The notes under the pieces were generated by a model. It did no database searches, was not told the origin of the DNA, and saw nothing but the letters and a program-made list of their open reading frames with translations. From positions 23,364 to 87,363 of the forward strand of contig CAJTYJ010000009.1 of NCBI GenBank assembly GCA_910583895.1: 64,000 nucleotides of DNA, given 5' to 3'. The stretch is from an uncultured Lachnospiraceae bacterium. Lineage in GTDB: Bacteria; Bacillota; Clostridia; Lachnospirales; Lachnospiraceae. Positions within the stretch are counted from its first letter, which is position 1; each line of letters opens with the position of its first letter. The position numbers and the translations under genes are program-made. Positions 16,387 through 26,060 of the stretch are shown here, piece by piece.

Positions 16387-17949
16387 TTATTCCATATTCA
16401 GTACATTTTTTATATTGTTTTTGTAGACATCTGCCTTGGTTCCGTAGATAATCTGTACCCCATCACTGACCTGCACAACGCCGTTGGCTGCAGTTTTCGA
16501 TTTCCAGTCCGCATCGGACATCACAAGAGCTTTATCCTTGACCTTGACTCTCAGACGGGTGAAGCAGGCATCCACATTCAGGATGTTGTCTGCGCCGCCG
16601 AGCCCCTCGATAATGGTGGCAAGGATGTCATCGCTGACTTTTTTGCTGCCCAGCTCTTTGACTTCTGCCTCGTCTTCCTCACGGCCTGGTGTCTTGAAAT
16701 CAAACTTCTTGATCAGGAACCGGAAAGATACATAATAGGCTGCAAAGAAGAAGACACCCAGGATAAAGATCCAGATCCAGTTGGAACCTTTGTCTGACTG
16801 CATGATGCCGTTGAAGATGGTGCTCAAAAACGGACCGCCAAAAGAGCTGGGACCTGGAACATTCACCTGGAAAATATAGGTCAAAAAGTAAGCCAGTCCT
16901 GCCAGTCCTGCGTGCACTATGAAAAGCAGCGGTGCCACAAACAGGAAAGAGTATTCGATGGGCTCGGTGATACCGGTAAAGATGGAAGGAATCACGGCAG
17001 CGATCAAAAGTGCTTTCACTATCTTTTTCTTCTCCGGCTTTGCAGTGTGGTAGATGGCAAGAGCCGCACCCGGCATACCGAACATGGCAAAGATGACTTT
17101 ACCATTCATGACAAAACGGGTGATGTTGATATCAAACATAGCAGTCGGTGAAGCCAGCATGGCATTGTAAATATTTACTGCTCCTTCCACAATGGTTCCG
17201 TCGATCTCCATGGAGCCGCCCAGGTTGGTGAAGAAAAAGGGCGTATAGATAAAGTGATGAAGGCCAAAAGGCAACAGTGCACGTTCGCTTAGTCCGTAGA
17301 TCACGCTTCCGGCTGCACCAGTGTTGTAGATCAGTTCTCCCATGGCCGTAAGGCCGCCCTGAATCACCGGCCATACAAAGGACATGACAAAGCCAAGAGC
17401 AGAACACCCAAGCAGTGTGATCATGGGGACAAATTTTGTGCCGGAGAAAATACCAAGCACCGGTGGGAGCTGGATATTATAATATTTGTTGTGAAGCCAT
17501 GCCACAAGAAGTCCCACCAGGATACCGCCAAATACACCGGTATCCAGGGACGCGATGCCCATGATCATGGACTGACCGGTGGTCATGGCAGAGGGATCCA
17601 GTTTTCCAAGACTGGTCAGAAGGACATTCATCACATTGTTCATGGCAAGAAAACCGATGACACTGCACAATGCGGCGATCCCTTTTTCTTTTCTGGCATA
17701 ACCTACCGATACGGATACTGCGAAGATGATGGGCAGATAATTGTTGATGGTATTGCCCATAGCCTTCAGAAGATTGAAAAACAGTTTCAGGTAGTCGTTG
17801 CCCAGTACCGGAAAGGTGGTTATGATGTTTTGGGTGGTAAAGGCGGATCCGATGCCCACCAGAATACCTGCGATGGGAAGGATCATGACCGGAGTCATGA
17901 GAACCTTGCCCAGTTTCTGGAATTGTGAAAACGAAAATTTATCTTTCAT
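16387..17949 (-). CDS. PTS alpha-glucoside/maltose-type EIIBC (EIICB)
   Basis: 520-aa transporter. The N-terminal ten-or-so-segment EIIC domain of the glucose superfamily begins FQKLGKVLMTPVMILPIAGI and includes the substrate block GITEPIEYSFLFVAPLLF. The C-terminal EIIB domain carries the phosphocysteine in NVDACFTRLRVKVKD near residue 461. It has no EIIA domain; this is supplied by the next gene. The gene is flanked by a GH4 6-phospho-alpha-glucosidase and an RpiR-type regulator, the layout of maltose/alpha-glucoside systems (malP/glvC, aglA). Exact sugar range is inferred from the neighbours. Confidence 0.92.
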   Translation of the reverse strand: MKDKFSFSQFQKLGKVLMTPVMILPIAGILVGIGSAFTTQNIITTFPVLGNDYLKLFFNLLKAMGNTINNYLPIIFAVSVSVGYARKEKGIAALCSVIGFLAMNNVMNVLLTSLGKLDPSAMTTGQSMIMGIASLDTGVFGGILVGLLVAWLHNKYYNIQLPPVLGIFSGTKFVPMITLLGCSALGFVMSFVWPVIQGGLTAMGELIYNTGAAGSVIYGLSERALLPFGLHHFIYTPFFFTNLGGSMEIDGTIVEGAVNIYNAMLASPTAMFDINITRFVMNGKVIFAMFGMPGAALAIYHTAKPEKKKIVKALLIAAVIPSIFTGITEPIEYSFLFVAPLLFIVHAGLAGLAYFLTYIFQVNVPGPSSFGGPFLSTIFNGIMQSDKGSNWIWIFILGVFFFAAYYVSFRFLIKKFDFKTPGREEDEAEVKELGSKKVSDDILATIIEGLGGADNILNVDACFTRLRVKVKDKALVMSDADWKSKTAANGVVQVSDGVQIIYGTKADVYKNNIKNVLNME

Positions 17950-17971
17950 GTAATCGTACTCCCCCTGTGTA

Positions 17972-19297
17972 CTAATGGAGTTCCGGCCAAAAGCCTTTAT
18001 TTGCTTCGATCATCTGGTCCAGGATTTTTCTGGCAACTTTTGCGGAGGGCACTGTTTTATTCATGGTAAACGCTTCCAGTGCTTTCTGGTAGGACTTTTC
18101 AAAATAAGCGTCCACAATCAGTTTCTCTGCCGCCAGCTGCTGCTGGATCATGCCCAGGTGGAAGGTGGGAATGTCGCCGATCACTACCGGTTCCGGTCCC
18201 CAGGATCGCAGATAACAGGGAACTTCCACCATGGCGTCTTTGGGAAGCGCCGGAATGGAACCGTTGTTTTCCACGATGACCAGATAACGGTCTGCGTTGT
18301 TGTAGGCGATGGAACATGCCACATCTACGATGAAATCACCGAATGCGTTAAAAAGTCCGAGGTTGACTTCATGAGCGCCGTTGGACTCCTTTACAAGCCG
18401 TACCTGCTCATACATCTCTTTTTCCCGTCCGTCCATGACCATATTGGCTCTGGTATAGTTGACATCGCCGTCCTGTGCGCACTCTTTCGCATAGAGATAG
18501 TACTGCAGATAAGTATTCGGCAGATATTCCGGGAAATCCGTCAGGATTTCTTTGAAATTCTCCCAGGTATGGCGCCAGGACGGATCTGAGTGATGCTTGT
18601 CATGAGAAGCCGCAAGTCCAAACTGCATGATTTTTTCTTTCAGTTCCGGCATCCGGTCTTTGCCGGTTTTGTCATAAAGCTTTGTCCACCATCCAAAATG
18701 GTTCAGGCCGAAATACACAGGATCCAGATCGTTGTATTTTTTCAGACCCAGCATTTTGGCAAAGGACAGCATAATCGCCACCGGCATGTCACAGATGTTC
18801 AGAATCTTGTAATTGTTGTACTGGCGTCTGGTCGCTTCCGCCACAATTGCTGCCGGGTTGGAGTAGTTGATGATCCAGGCTTCCGGTGCGTAAGTGCGGA
18901 TGTCGTCGATGATCTTAAAGACGGCCGGAACAGAACGAAGTCCGTATGCCATACCGCCGGGCCCGCAGGTTTCCTGCCCGACAACACCATGTTTGAGAGA
19001 GATCTTTTCGTCCTGCTCTCTCATTTTCAGTCCGCCCTGGCGCACCTGTGCAAATGCAAAATCAATGTCCGTAAACGCTTTTTCAGGGGCTGTGGTGGTA
19101 AAATACACACATCCCGGATCAAGCTTTGCGGTCAGGGAACGACATAAAGTATCTACAAGCTCCAGACGCTTTTCATCGATGTCGTAAAGAACCAGCTTCT
19201 GCAGCGGAAAACGATCCAGATTTTCAATCAGACTTGCAATGATACCAGGAGTATGGCTAGAGCCGCCTCCTACAATAACTACTTTAAAACCTTCCAT
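17972..19297 (-). CDS. 6-phospho-alpha-glucosidase, GH4
   Basis: 441-aa NAD+- and Mn2+-dependent glycosidase that splits phosphorylated maltose and related sugars delivered by the PTS. NAD+ site VIVGGGSSHTPG is at residues 7-18. The metal ligand motif is CDMP (Cys169), the form linked to 6-phospho-alpha-glucosidases within GH4, and the second ligand is in GLNHFGWW (His200). Length matches GlvA/MalH enzymes. It is first in the operon, with EIIBC and EIIA after it. Confidence 0.95.
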   Translation of the reverse strand: MEGFKVVIVGGGSSHTPGIIASLIENLDRFPLQKLVLYDIDEKRLELVDTLCRSLTAKLDPGCVYFTTTAPEKAFTDIDFAFAQVRQGGLKMREQDEKISLKHGVVGQETCGPGGMAYGLRSVPAVFKIIDDIRTYAPEAWIINYSNPAAIVAEATRRQYNNYKILNICDMPVAIMLSFAKMLGLKKYNDLDPVYFGLNHFGWWTKLYDKTGKDRMPELKEKIMQFGLAASHDKHHSDPSWRHTWENFKEILTDFPEYLPNTYLQYYLYAKECAQDGDVNYTRANMVMDGREKEMYEQVRLVKESNGAHEVNLGLFNAFGDFIVDVACSIAYNNADRYLVIVENNGSIPALPKDAMVEVPCYLRSWGPEPVVIGDIPTFHLGMIQQQLAAEKLIVDAYFEKSYQKALEAFTMNKTVPSAKVARKILDQMIEANKGFWPELH

Positions 19298-19325
19298 GTT
19301 TTATACCCTCTTTTATTGTAATTTG

Positions 19326-19354
19326 TTGCGCGCGCTTTTGATATCATCTATAAT
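19326..19354 (+). promoter_or_regulatory. Candidate promoter of the RpiR-type regulator
   Basis: -35 TTGCGC (19326-19331), 17-bp spacer and -10 TATAAT (19349-19354). It lies in the 163-bp divergent gap between the GH4 operon and the regulator. Confidence 0.5.
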
Positions 19355-19460
19355 ATAACGGTAAGAGGCCCGAATGGGAAGGGGTTTGGCGCAGGATGGA
19401 AGGATGTCCGCTGATCGAATATTTTTCATTCTGTGAAATAAATTTCAGGTGGGGAATCGT

Positions 19461-20219
19461 ATGAGTTTTTTTCATCGTATTGCAGAAAATACGCAGTATC
19501 TGAATAAAAGTGACAATGAGATTTTGTCTTATTGTATCCGGAACAACTGCAAGGTTTCGGATATGAAAGTGCAGGAAGTGGCGCAGGCGCTGTACACGTC
19601 GCCTGCTTCTGTGATTCGGTTCTGCAAGAAACTTGGGTTCAGCGGTTTTTCGGAATTTAAAGCCGCACTGAAGATGGAGATGCACCAGGAGGAAAAGACG
19701 CCGAAGGTGAATTCCATCGACTTTTTAAAGGATATCCATAAGACTACACGGTTGATCCAGGAAGAGACAGTTATGGAGATCCTGGAGCTGATCCATACAA
19801 AAAGACGGATTGAGCTTTTTGCTGTGGGCAGCAGCAGGACGGTGGCCAATGAGTTTGCCAAGAGGCTGCAGCTGATCGAAAAATCAGCATATTGTTATGA
19901 TGACAGTACCCTGATGAATATTCGGGCGAAACAGCTGGGCGCAGAGGACCTAGTGGTAGCCATGTCGGTCTCCGGAGAGACAAGTCTTCTGATTGCGGCC
20001 GCCAATATGGCCAAGAGCAGAGGGGCAACCATCGTGTCCATCACCAGTCTTGGAAGCAATACGCTAAGTGATGTGGCGGATATCAACGTATATGTAAAGT
20101 CCACCCGCTTTATGAAGGAAGAGATTGAAGTGCGCTCCAGAGTGCAGCTTTTGATTCTGTGCGAATATATATTCTTCCGGTATCTGGAATGGGTGCAGGA
20201 AATGAAAAAGGCGCCTTAA
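19461..20219 (+). CDS. RpiR/MurR family regulator of the alpha-glucoside operon
   Basis: 252-aa sugar-phosphate-responsive regulator. The N-terminal RpiR HTH is seen in SDNEILSYCIRNNCKV and VAQALYTSPASVIRFCKKLG; the C-terminal SIS domain has ELFAVGSSRTVANEFAKRL and VVAMSVSGETSLLIAAANMA. A GTG at 19449 could also start it, but AGGTGGGG best serves the ATG at 19461. It is divergent from the GH4-EIIBC-EIIA operon, like MalR of maltose PTS loci. The 3' end overlaps the convergent DUF815 gene by four bases. Confidence 0.92.
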   Translation: MSFFHRIAENTQYLNKSDNEILSYCIRNNCKVSDMKVQEVAQALYTSPASVIRFCKKLGFSGFSEFKAALKMEMHQEEKTPKVNSIDFLKDIHKTTRLIQEETVMEILELIHTKRRIELFAVGSSRTVANEFAKRLQLIEKSAYCYDDSTLMNIRAKQLGAEDLVVAMSVSGETSLLIAAANMAKSRGATIVSITSLGSNTLSDVADINVYVKSTRFMKEEIEVRSRVQLLILCEYIFFRYLEWVQEMKKAP

Positions 20220-21523
20220 GCGCCTTTTCCTGCCATATAGTTGATAAACTGCTGCGCGGTTCTTCCGGAGATGCCGCCGTGGCTTAATTCCCACTTGTTT
20301 GCTTCTGCACACAGCTCCTCGTCGGAGCAGGTGATAGAAGGATAGCGTTTTCGAAGCTCTTTTACCATCGCGAAGTACTCTTTTGGCGACGGTTTTCCAT
20401 AATAGATGGTCACGCCGAACCGGGCCACCAGGGAAAGCTTTTCCTGCATGGTATCGGACCGGTGCATGCCGTTATCCACTTCCATATCGTCCCGGTCGTT
20501 CCAGGTTTCCTTGATCAGATGCCGGCGGTTGGAGGTGGCGTAGATCAGCACGTTGTCCGGCTTGGTCTCCATGCCGCCTTCAATGACTGCTTTCAGGTAT
20601 TTGTATTCGATCTCAAATTCTTCAAAAGAGAGATCGTCCATATAGATAATAAAGCGGTAATTCCGGTTCTTTACCTGAGCAATGATGGCGGACAGATCCC
20701 GGAACTGGTGTTTGTAGATCTCGATCATCCGAAGGCCCTGGTCATAGTATTCATTTAACAGTGCCTTGATGCTGGTGGACTTTCCGGTGCCCGCGTCTCC
20801 GCAGAGAAGGACGTTGTTGCAGGGAAGACCTTTGATAAAGGCTTCCGTATTGTCGATCAGTTTTTTCTTCTGAATCTCATAGCCGATCAGATCGTTTAGC
20901 ACCACCCGCTCCGTATTGTTGATGGGCAGAAATTCCACTCCGTCTTCCAGGTGCCGGATGCGAAAAGCCCGGTTCAGGCCGAACATGCCCACGCCGTAAG
21001 CGGCGTAGAAGTCAGTGACAATACGGAACATCTCTTCTTCGTCGGCGGCCTTTTCCAGCTGTTCACTGACCATCTGGACCTTTTGGCTGACGTTTTTATT
21101 GTACATGCGCTCCTTTTTCTGGATGGAGCGGTAATTTAAGACGGTGGAAAAACAGTCGATGGAGAGCGCCTTTTCAATGGGGCCAAAATCAAATGCAAAC
21201 AGCTTTTTGAAGACAGCAAAGTCTCCCCTGGCAAAATGATTGACCGTCCCGTCGTTGGCGCCCACCTTCTCGCTGGTCATACTGAAGGAATTCTCGTTGG
21301 TCAAGAGCACAAAGGTCAGGTAGTTGTGCCACAGATTTTTGTCAAAGCCATACTGGGTTGCCAGATCCAGAAGAGCCTTCATCTGTTCATAGATCCGGGT
21401 GGTCAGCTCTGCCGGCGTGCCTCTGCCCTGATCAAAGTCCTCAAAGATGCCGGAGAGCTTTTTTAAGATGCTGTTTTCCCCAAGATCCCGGTAAAGGATC
21501 AGTCTTGCGATATCTCGGTACAT
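20216..21523 (-). CDS. DUF815 family AAA ATPase
   Basis: 435-aa ATPase of the DUF815 family, whose role is unknown. Walker A is LLCGDAGTGKSTS near residue 239, the Walker-B-like acidic segment is FIIYMDDLSFEEFE, and a sensor block YATSNRRHLIKETW follows; the C-terminus has SHGGISGRTAQQFINY. The N-terminal ~190 residues are a helical region. Such proteins are common and conserved in Clostridia. The gene stands alone between rpiR (convergent) and uppP (same strand, 69 bp away). Confidence 0.85.
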   Translation of the reverse strand: MYRDIARLILYRDLGENSILKKLSGIFEDFDQGRGTPAELTTRIYEQMKALLDLATQYGFDKNLWHNYLTFVLLTNENSFSMTSEKVGANDGTVNHFARGDFAVFKKLFAFDFGPIEKALSIDCFSTVLNYRSIQKKERMYNKNVSQKVQMVSEQLEKAADEEEMFRIVTDFYAAYGVGMFGLNRAFRIRHLEDGVEFLPINNTERVVLNDLIGYEIQKKKLIDNTEAFIKGLPCNNVLLCGDAGTGKSTSIKALLNEYYDQGLRMIEIYKHQFRDLSAIIAQVKNRNYRFIIYMDDLSFEEFEIEYKYLKAVIEGGMETKPDNVLIYATSNRRHLIKETWNDRDDMEVDNGMHRSDTMQEKLSLVARFGVTIYYGKPSPKEYFAMVKELRKRYPSITCSDEELCAEANKWELSHGGISGRTAQQFINYMAGKGA

Positions 21524-21592
21524 TTCTTTATTCCTTTCCTGCGTATCATGTTTTGAAGACTTCCCCGTCCTCTATTGATCCGGGGGAGTGTA

Positions 21593-22411
21593 TTATTTTA
21601 TAATCATAAAATAGAGAAGCACAAGAACACCCAGCACAATCCGGTAATAGCCAAAGGGCTTAAAGTCATTCTTTTTGATGTAGCCCATAAAAAATTTGAT
21701 GGCAATGACCGATACGACAAATGCGGTCGCCATGCCGATCAGCAAAAGGGAAAGCTCTGCGGCTGTGAAGGCAAAGCCGAATTTTACGATTTTTAAGAGG
21801 CTGGCTCCGAACATGACCGGGATTCCCAAAAAGAAACTGAACTCGGCGGCCACGCCTCTGGAAGCACCCAAAAGGATTCCGCCTAAAATGGTAGAGCCGG
21901 ACCGGGAAGTTCCGGGGATCAGAGACAATACCTGAAAAATACCGATGGAGATGGCCAGGGGGTAGGTGATCTCTTCTAAAGAACGGAATTTCGGACGTTT
22001 TCTGCGGTTGTAGTTTTCCACTACGAGAAAGAGAACGCCGTAGAGGATCAGGGTGACGGCTACCGTCTGGTAGTTGTAGAACATGGCATCCAGCGTGTCG
22101 TCAAAGGGGATTCCGATGACGGCGGCGGGCAGGACGGCCACAAGCACCCGGAACCAAAGAGCCCAGGTATCTTTTTTGATCCATCCGTTTTTCGGTGAGC
22201 AAAAAGGCCACAGTTTGGGAAAATACAGAACCACAACGGCCAGGATGGCGCCCAGCTGAATGACGACCCGGAACATTTCCAGAAATTCCTCAGAGACGTT
22301 TAACTGGATAAACTGTTCCACAAGAATCATATGTCCGGTACTTGAGATGGGGAGCCATTCGGTGATGCCCTCCACAATACCAAGGAAAATAACTTTTAAA
22401 ATTTCAAACAT
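21593..22411 (-). CDS. uppP: Undecaprenyl-diphosphatase (BacA type)
   Basis: Recycles the cell-wall lipid carrier by removing a phosphate from undecaprenyl diphosphate; overexpression gives bacitracin resistance in other bacteria. 272 aa with about eight membrane segments. The two family signatures are present: GIVEGITEWLPISSTGHM near the N-terminus, and SLIPGTSRSGSTILGG near residue 180. No operon partner is evident; galK is divergent. Confidence 0.96.
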   Translation of the reverse strand: MFEILKVIFLGIVEGITEWLPISSTGHMILVEQFIQLNVSEEFLEMFRVVIQLGAILAVVVLYFPKLWPFCSPKNGWIKKDTWALWFRVLVAVLPAAVIGIPFDDTLDAMFYNYQTVAVTLILYGVLFLVVENYNRRKRPKFRSLEEITYPLAISIGIFQVLSLIPGTSRSGSTILGGILLGASRGVAAEFSFFLGIPVMFGASLLKIVKFGFAFTAAELSLLLIGMATAFVVSVIAIKFFMGYIKKNDFKPFGYYRIVLGVLVLLYFMIIK

Positions 22412-22497
22412 GGCAGATACTCCTTTTAAAAAATTCTATTTCATTGTACCTATGTAACCAGGAAAAGTCAATGTAGGATTGAAGTTCTTTCCGGACA

Positions 22498-22526
22498 GTG
22501 ACAAATACGACAAATTATGCTATGAT
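22498..22526 (+). promoter_or_regulatory. Candidate galK promoter
   Basis: -35 GTGACA (22498-22503), 17-bp spacer and -10 TATGAT (22521-22526), about 25 bp before the galK start. Confidence 0.5.
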
Positions 22527-22550
22527 AATGGAAAAGTGAGGGAGTGAGTT

Positions 22551-23717
22551 ATGAAGCAGCAATTAGTGGACAAATTTCTGGAAATCTACGGAGATGGAGA
22601 CGGGGTATCCGTCTATTTTGCTCCGGGAAGAGTCAATCTGATCGGGGAACATACCGACTACAACGGCGGTCATGTATTCCCCTGTGCGCTTACGGTGGGT
22701 ACCTATGCGGTGGCCCGGAGGAGGGCGGATCAGGAGCTTCGCTTTTATTCGCTGAATTATCCGGAGAGTGGGATTGTGAGGGCATCTTTGTCGGATCTGG
22801 CCTACCGCAAGAAGGATGGCTGGGGCAATTATCCCAAAGGCGTGGTACAGACGTTTATCAGCAAAAACTGTCCGATTCCCTGTGGAATGGAGGTTTTGTA
22901 TTACGGAGATATTCCCAAGGGACTGGGGATCGGTTCTTCTGCTTCCATCGAGGTGGTGACCGGGCTGATCCTGAAGGAGCTGATGGGATTCAAAGACATC
23001 AGCATGGTCGACATCGCGTTGTTTGCACAGCTTGCAGAGAACGAGTATATGGGGATGAGCTGCGGCATTATGGACCCTTTTACGATTGCCATGGGAAAGA
23101 AGGATCATGCAATCTTCCTGGATACCAGTGATCTCTCCTATATCTATGCGCCGCTGGCCCTGCCTCATGAGAAAATTATCATTACCAACAGTAAAAAAGT
23201 CCGCTCGGCCATGGATGAGCGCTATCAGGAGCGCCGGATGCAGTGCAAGGAGGCGCTGAGGGAGTTACAGACGGTGATCGCCATCCGGAATCTGGGCGAA
23301 CTGACAGCGGAAGTGTTTGAGCAGGTGCAGGAGATGATCGCAAGTCCGGTGCGGCTTCGGCGGGCACGCCATGCGGTGACAGAGAACCAGAGGACAATTC
23401 AGGCGGTAGATGCCTTAAAGAGGGGAGATATCTTTGAACTGGGCCAGCTTATGAATGCTTCGTATTTATCCCTGAAGGAAGACTATGAGGTTTCCTGCGA
23501 AGAACTGGATATCCTGGTGGAGGAAGCCTGGGGCATTGACGGAGTGCTGGGATCCCGGATGATGGGGGCGGGATTCGGCGGCTGTACCGTCAGCATTGTG
23601 GAGAACAGCGCAGTCAATGCGTTTATCCAGACAGTCGGCGGGAATTATGAGAAGCGGACTGGCCTTAGGGCAGATTTTTATGTGGTGGAAACGGGAAATG
23701 GGGCTGCGGTTTTGTAG
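22551..23717 (+). CDS. galK: Galactokinase
   Basis: Phosphorylates galactose to galactose 1-phosphate, first step of the Leloir pathway (GHMP kinase family, 388 aa). Signature FAPGRVNLIGEHTDYNGGHV at about residues 23-42; the ATP loop is GDIPKGLGIGSSASIEV; the C-terminal GHMP block is RMMGAGFGGCTVSIV. GAGGGAGTGAGTT precedes the ATG. galT and galE are not adjacent, so the pathway genes are split in this genome. Confidence 0.96.
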   Translation: MKQQLVDKFLEIYGDGDGVSVYFAPGRVNLIGEHTDYNGGHVFPCALTVGTYAVARRRADQELRFYSLNYPESGIVRASLSDLAYRKKDGWGNYPKGVVQTFISKNCPIPCGMEVLYYGDIPKGLGIGSSASIEVVTGLILKELMGFKDISMVDIALFAQLAENEYMGMSCGIMDPFTIAMGKKDHAIFLDTSDLSYIYAPLALPHEKIIITNSKKVRSAMDERYQERRMQCKEALRELQTVIAIRNLGELTAEVFEQVQEMIASPVRLRRARHAVTENQRTIQAVDALKRGDIFELGQLMNASYLSLKEDYEVSCEELDILVEEAWGIDGVLGSRMMGAGFGGCTVSIVENSAVNAFIQTVGGNYEKRTGLRADFYVVETGNGAAVL

Positions 23718-23797
23718 TCCCTTTTTGATTGAGGAAAAATTATCTTCCATGGAACAAAAGATGGTCACGCAGTGTCAGGTGAAGGACAGTTTCAGCT

Positions 23798-23817
23798 GAA
23801 ATCTTAAGAAATCTTAA
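23798..23817 (+). promoter_or_regulatory. Tandem 10-bp repeat upstream of the two-component pair
   Basis: GAAATCTTAA occurs twice in perfect tandem (23798-23807 and 23808-23817), about 105 bp before the response-regulator gene. Direct repeats at ten-base spacing are typical of OmpR-family regulator sites, so autoregulation is likely. Confidence 0.5.
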
Positions 23818-23921
23818 TTGTTAGCCGGGGGACTCGCAAGAATGAGCGGTGCATGATACACTTACTTCAGTGATGCAAAAAGCAGGAAAAGATCAGGATA
23901 TAGAACAGGACAGGTGAAGGA

Positions 23922-24608
23922 ATGCAGGAAAAGCAGAGGATATTGGTGGCAGATGATGAGCCGGAGATCAGGGAGGTACTCCGGATGATGCTGGGAAGCG
24001 AAGGATATGAGATCCTGGAGGCGGTCAATGCCAGGGAGGCGGTGGAGCAGGCAGAGCGGGTGGATCTGGTGATTCTGGATGTGATGATGCCCGGGGAGTC
24101 CGGGATTCTGGCGTGTACCAGGATCCGGGAGAAGACCAATGTGCCGATTCTCTTTCTGACGGCCAAATCCGGGGAACATGATAAGGTAATCGGATTTTCT
24201 GCCGGAGGAGATGACTATCTGGTGAAGCCTTTTTCGTATATGGAACTTTTGTCCAGGGTGAAGGCTTTGATCCGCCGGTATCGGGTGTATCAAAGATCGG
24301 AAGAAGAAAAGGGAAAAGTGGTCTTTTACAGAGACCTTACCATCAATCAGGAGCTCCAGACGGTTCAGGTACATGGAAAAGACATCGCTTTGACGGAGAT
24401 GGAGTATCAAATACTTCTGCTGTTAGTATCAAATCCAAGAAAGGTTTTTTCGGTAAAAGAGATCTATGAGACGATCTGGAAAGAGATTTTTTTCCCCAAT
24501 TCCGGCAATACGGTGATGGTGCATATCCGCAATATCCGGCGCAAGCTGGAAAAGAACGGAGAATCTTATATTCAGAATATCTGGGGAAGAGGTTATTGTG
24601 TTAATTAA
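23922..24608 (+). CDS. OmpR/PhoB-family response regulator
   Basis: 228-aa two-component response regulator. The receiver domain has the acidic pocket VADDEPE, the phosphoacceptor Asp in LVILDVMMPGESG near residue 52, the Thr in LFLTAKS and the Lys in DYLVKPF. The C-terminal winged helix (ALTEMEYQILLLL; VMVHIRNIRRKLE; IWGRGYCVN) is complete. The sensor kinase gene overlaps its 3' end by 11 bases. The pattern is VanR-like, but no resistance genes are near, so the regulon is unknown. Confidence 0.94.
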   Translation: MQEKQRILVADDEPEIREVLRMMLGSEGYEILEAVNAREAVEQAERVDLVILDVMMPGESGILACTRIREKTNVPILFLTAKSGEHDKVIGFSAGGDDYLVKPFSYMELLSRVKALIRRYRVYQRSEEEKGKVVFYRDLTINQELQTVQVHGKDIALTEMEYQILLLLVSNPRKVFSVKEIYETIWKEIFFPNSGNTVMVHIRNIRRKLEKNGESYIQNIWGRGYCVN

Positions 24609-25911
24609 TAAAAAAAGAAGACGCAGGCTTACGCTGGAGTTGATTATGATGACTCTGGTATCTTTGATCGCCGGAGTGCTGACTGCTCAGGTGGTGGAGG
24701 ATCTGGGGCTTCAGTTTATGTTTGAGAAGCTGCAGAGCGAAGACTATTATGAAAATCAGGCCCAGGACTGTCTGAAACGGCTTCAGATTTTTATCGAAGA
24801 AAATCAGGTAACCGAGGAGAACATGGAGCTTCTGGCCTCCTGGGCCCAGAAAGAGAGCAATGTCTATGTGGTGTTCTATCAGGATGTGGACGCTTTGTTC
24901 AGCTCGGATACGATTCCGGTGGAAGAAGATGCAGAGATCGAACTGAACGGAAGCGGACTTCCTTATTATGAGGTGGCTCTGGCAGACGGAACATTTATAA
25001 AGGCCGAACTGGAGTGCTATATGGATGCGCAGATGTTTTATGTGGTGGACATTGCCGGGTATACCATGGGCGGTATGGTGTTTGTGCTTTTGCTGTTTTT
25101 GCTAATTCACCGGAAAATCCGCTACATCAACCGGCTGAATGAGGAACTGAAGATTCTCGGAAGCGGAAATCTGGAATATCCCATGACCATTCGGGGCAAT
25201 GACGAGATCACCGGGCTGGCGGAGGGGATCGAGAGCCTGAAAAATAGCATATTGGACCAGCAGTTTATGAAGGACGAGGCTGAAAAGGCGAATATGGAAC
25301 TGGTGACAGCCATGTCTCACGACCTTCGGACCCCCCTTACTTCTCTGATCGGTTATCTGGAGCTTCTGACCATGGAGCGGTATGCGGATGAAATGCAGAG
25401 GCAGAGTTATCTGAATCATTGCCGGGAGAAGGCATTCCAGCTTAAGCGGATGTCCGACCGTCTGTTTGAATACTTTCTGGTGTACGGAAAACGGGAGCGG
25501 CAGTATCAGTTTCAGGAGATCTTTTGTGAAAGCCTTCTGGAAGATCTGTGCAACAGTCAGTTTTTTGACTGGCAGGAACAGGGAGGAAGCCTTTCCTGCC
25601 ACATTGGGGAGATTGCCGGTATGGTTCAGGTGGACAGCGAATATCTCCAGCGGGTGATTGATAATGTTTTGTCAAACCTGAAAAAATACGGGGACGTAAC
25701 ATACCCGCTGGAGATTCTGGCGGAGGAGAAAGACCGCATGCTCCGCATTCAGATCCGGAATCATGTGAAGAAGCAGGACAGTGTGAAAGAAAGCACGCAG
25801 ATTGGGCTTCGGACCTGCAAAAAAATTATGGAAGAGCATCAGGGATCTTTTGGATGGTATCGGGAGGGCGACTGCTTTACGGTGGAACTGCGGCTTCTCG
25901 TGGTGTCTTAA
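24598..25911 (+). CDS. Sensor histidine kinase
   Basis: 437-aa membrane kinase, partner of the preceding regulator. The GTG start at 24598 overlaps the regulator stop. One membrane segment lies near residues 15-35 and a second near 150-175, enclosing an extracellular domain of roughly 115 residues. A HAMP-like linker follows, then the H-box TAMSHDLRTPLTSLIGYLEL near residue 238. The C-terminal ATPase part is shortened or divergent: DNVLSNLKKYG is the N-box, and GLRTCKKIMEEHQG fills the place of the usual G-boxes. The ligand is unknown. Confidence 0.9.
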   Translation: MLINKKRRRRLTLELIMMTLVSLIAGVLTAQVVEDLGLQFMFEKLQSEDYYENQAQDCLKRLQIFIEENQVTEENMELLASWAQKESNVYVVFYQDVDALFSSDTIPVEEDAEIELNGSGLPYYEVALADGTFIKAELECYMDAQMFYVVDIAGYTMGGMVFVLLLFLLIHRKIRYINRLNEELKILGSGNLEYPMTIRGNDEITGLAEGIESLKNSILDQQFMKDEAEKANMELVTAMSHDLRTPLTSLIGYLELLTMERYADEMQRQSYLNHCREKAFQLKRMSDRLFEYFLVYGKRERQYQFQEIFCESLLEDLCNSQFFDWQEQGGSLSCHIGEIAGMVQVDSEYLQRVIDNVLSNLKKYGDVTYPLEILAEEKDRMLRIQIRNHVKKQDSVKESTQIGLRTCKKIMEEHQGSFGWYREGDCFTVELRLLVVS

Positions 25912-26060
25912 CGTTTTGGCAGATCTTTTCCTCTCCGAATCCGGATCAGACAGAGGACATCTTCATAGAGCTGGTCCGGATCTTCTAAATCAATCATCAG
26001 CCATCTTTGTCCGTTTCCCTCCCGGGTCCGGGCATAGATTTCTCTGAGTGTTTCCTCCAT
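25908..26060 (-). CDS. Small hypothetical protein (50 aa)
   Basis: Short open frame starting METLRE-like (M-E-E-T-L-R-E-I-Y-A-R) and ending KDLPKR. Its composition is protein-like (WLMIDLEDPDQLYEDVLCL) and unlike random sequence, but I do not recognise the family. It overlaps the end of the GNAT gene by about 64 bases in another frame and the end of the kinase gene by four. A frameshift that once joined it to another gene, or a true overlapping small gene, are both possible. No good ribosome site is seen. Confidence 0.4.
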   Translation of the reverse strand: MEETLREIYARTREGNGQRWLMIDLEDPDQLYEDVLCLIRIRRGKDLPKR

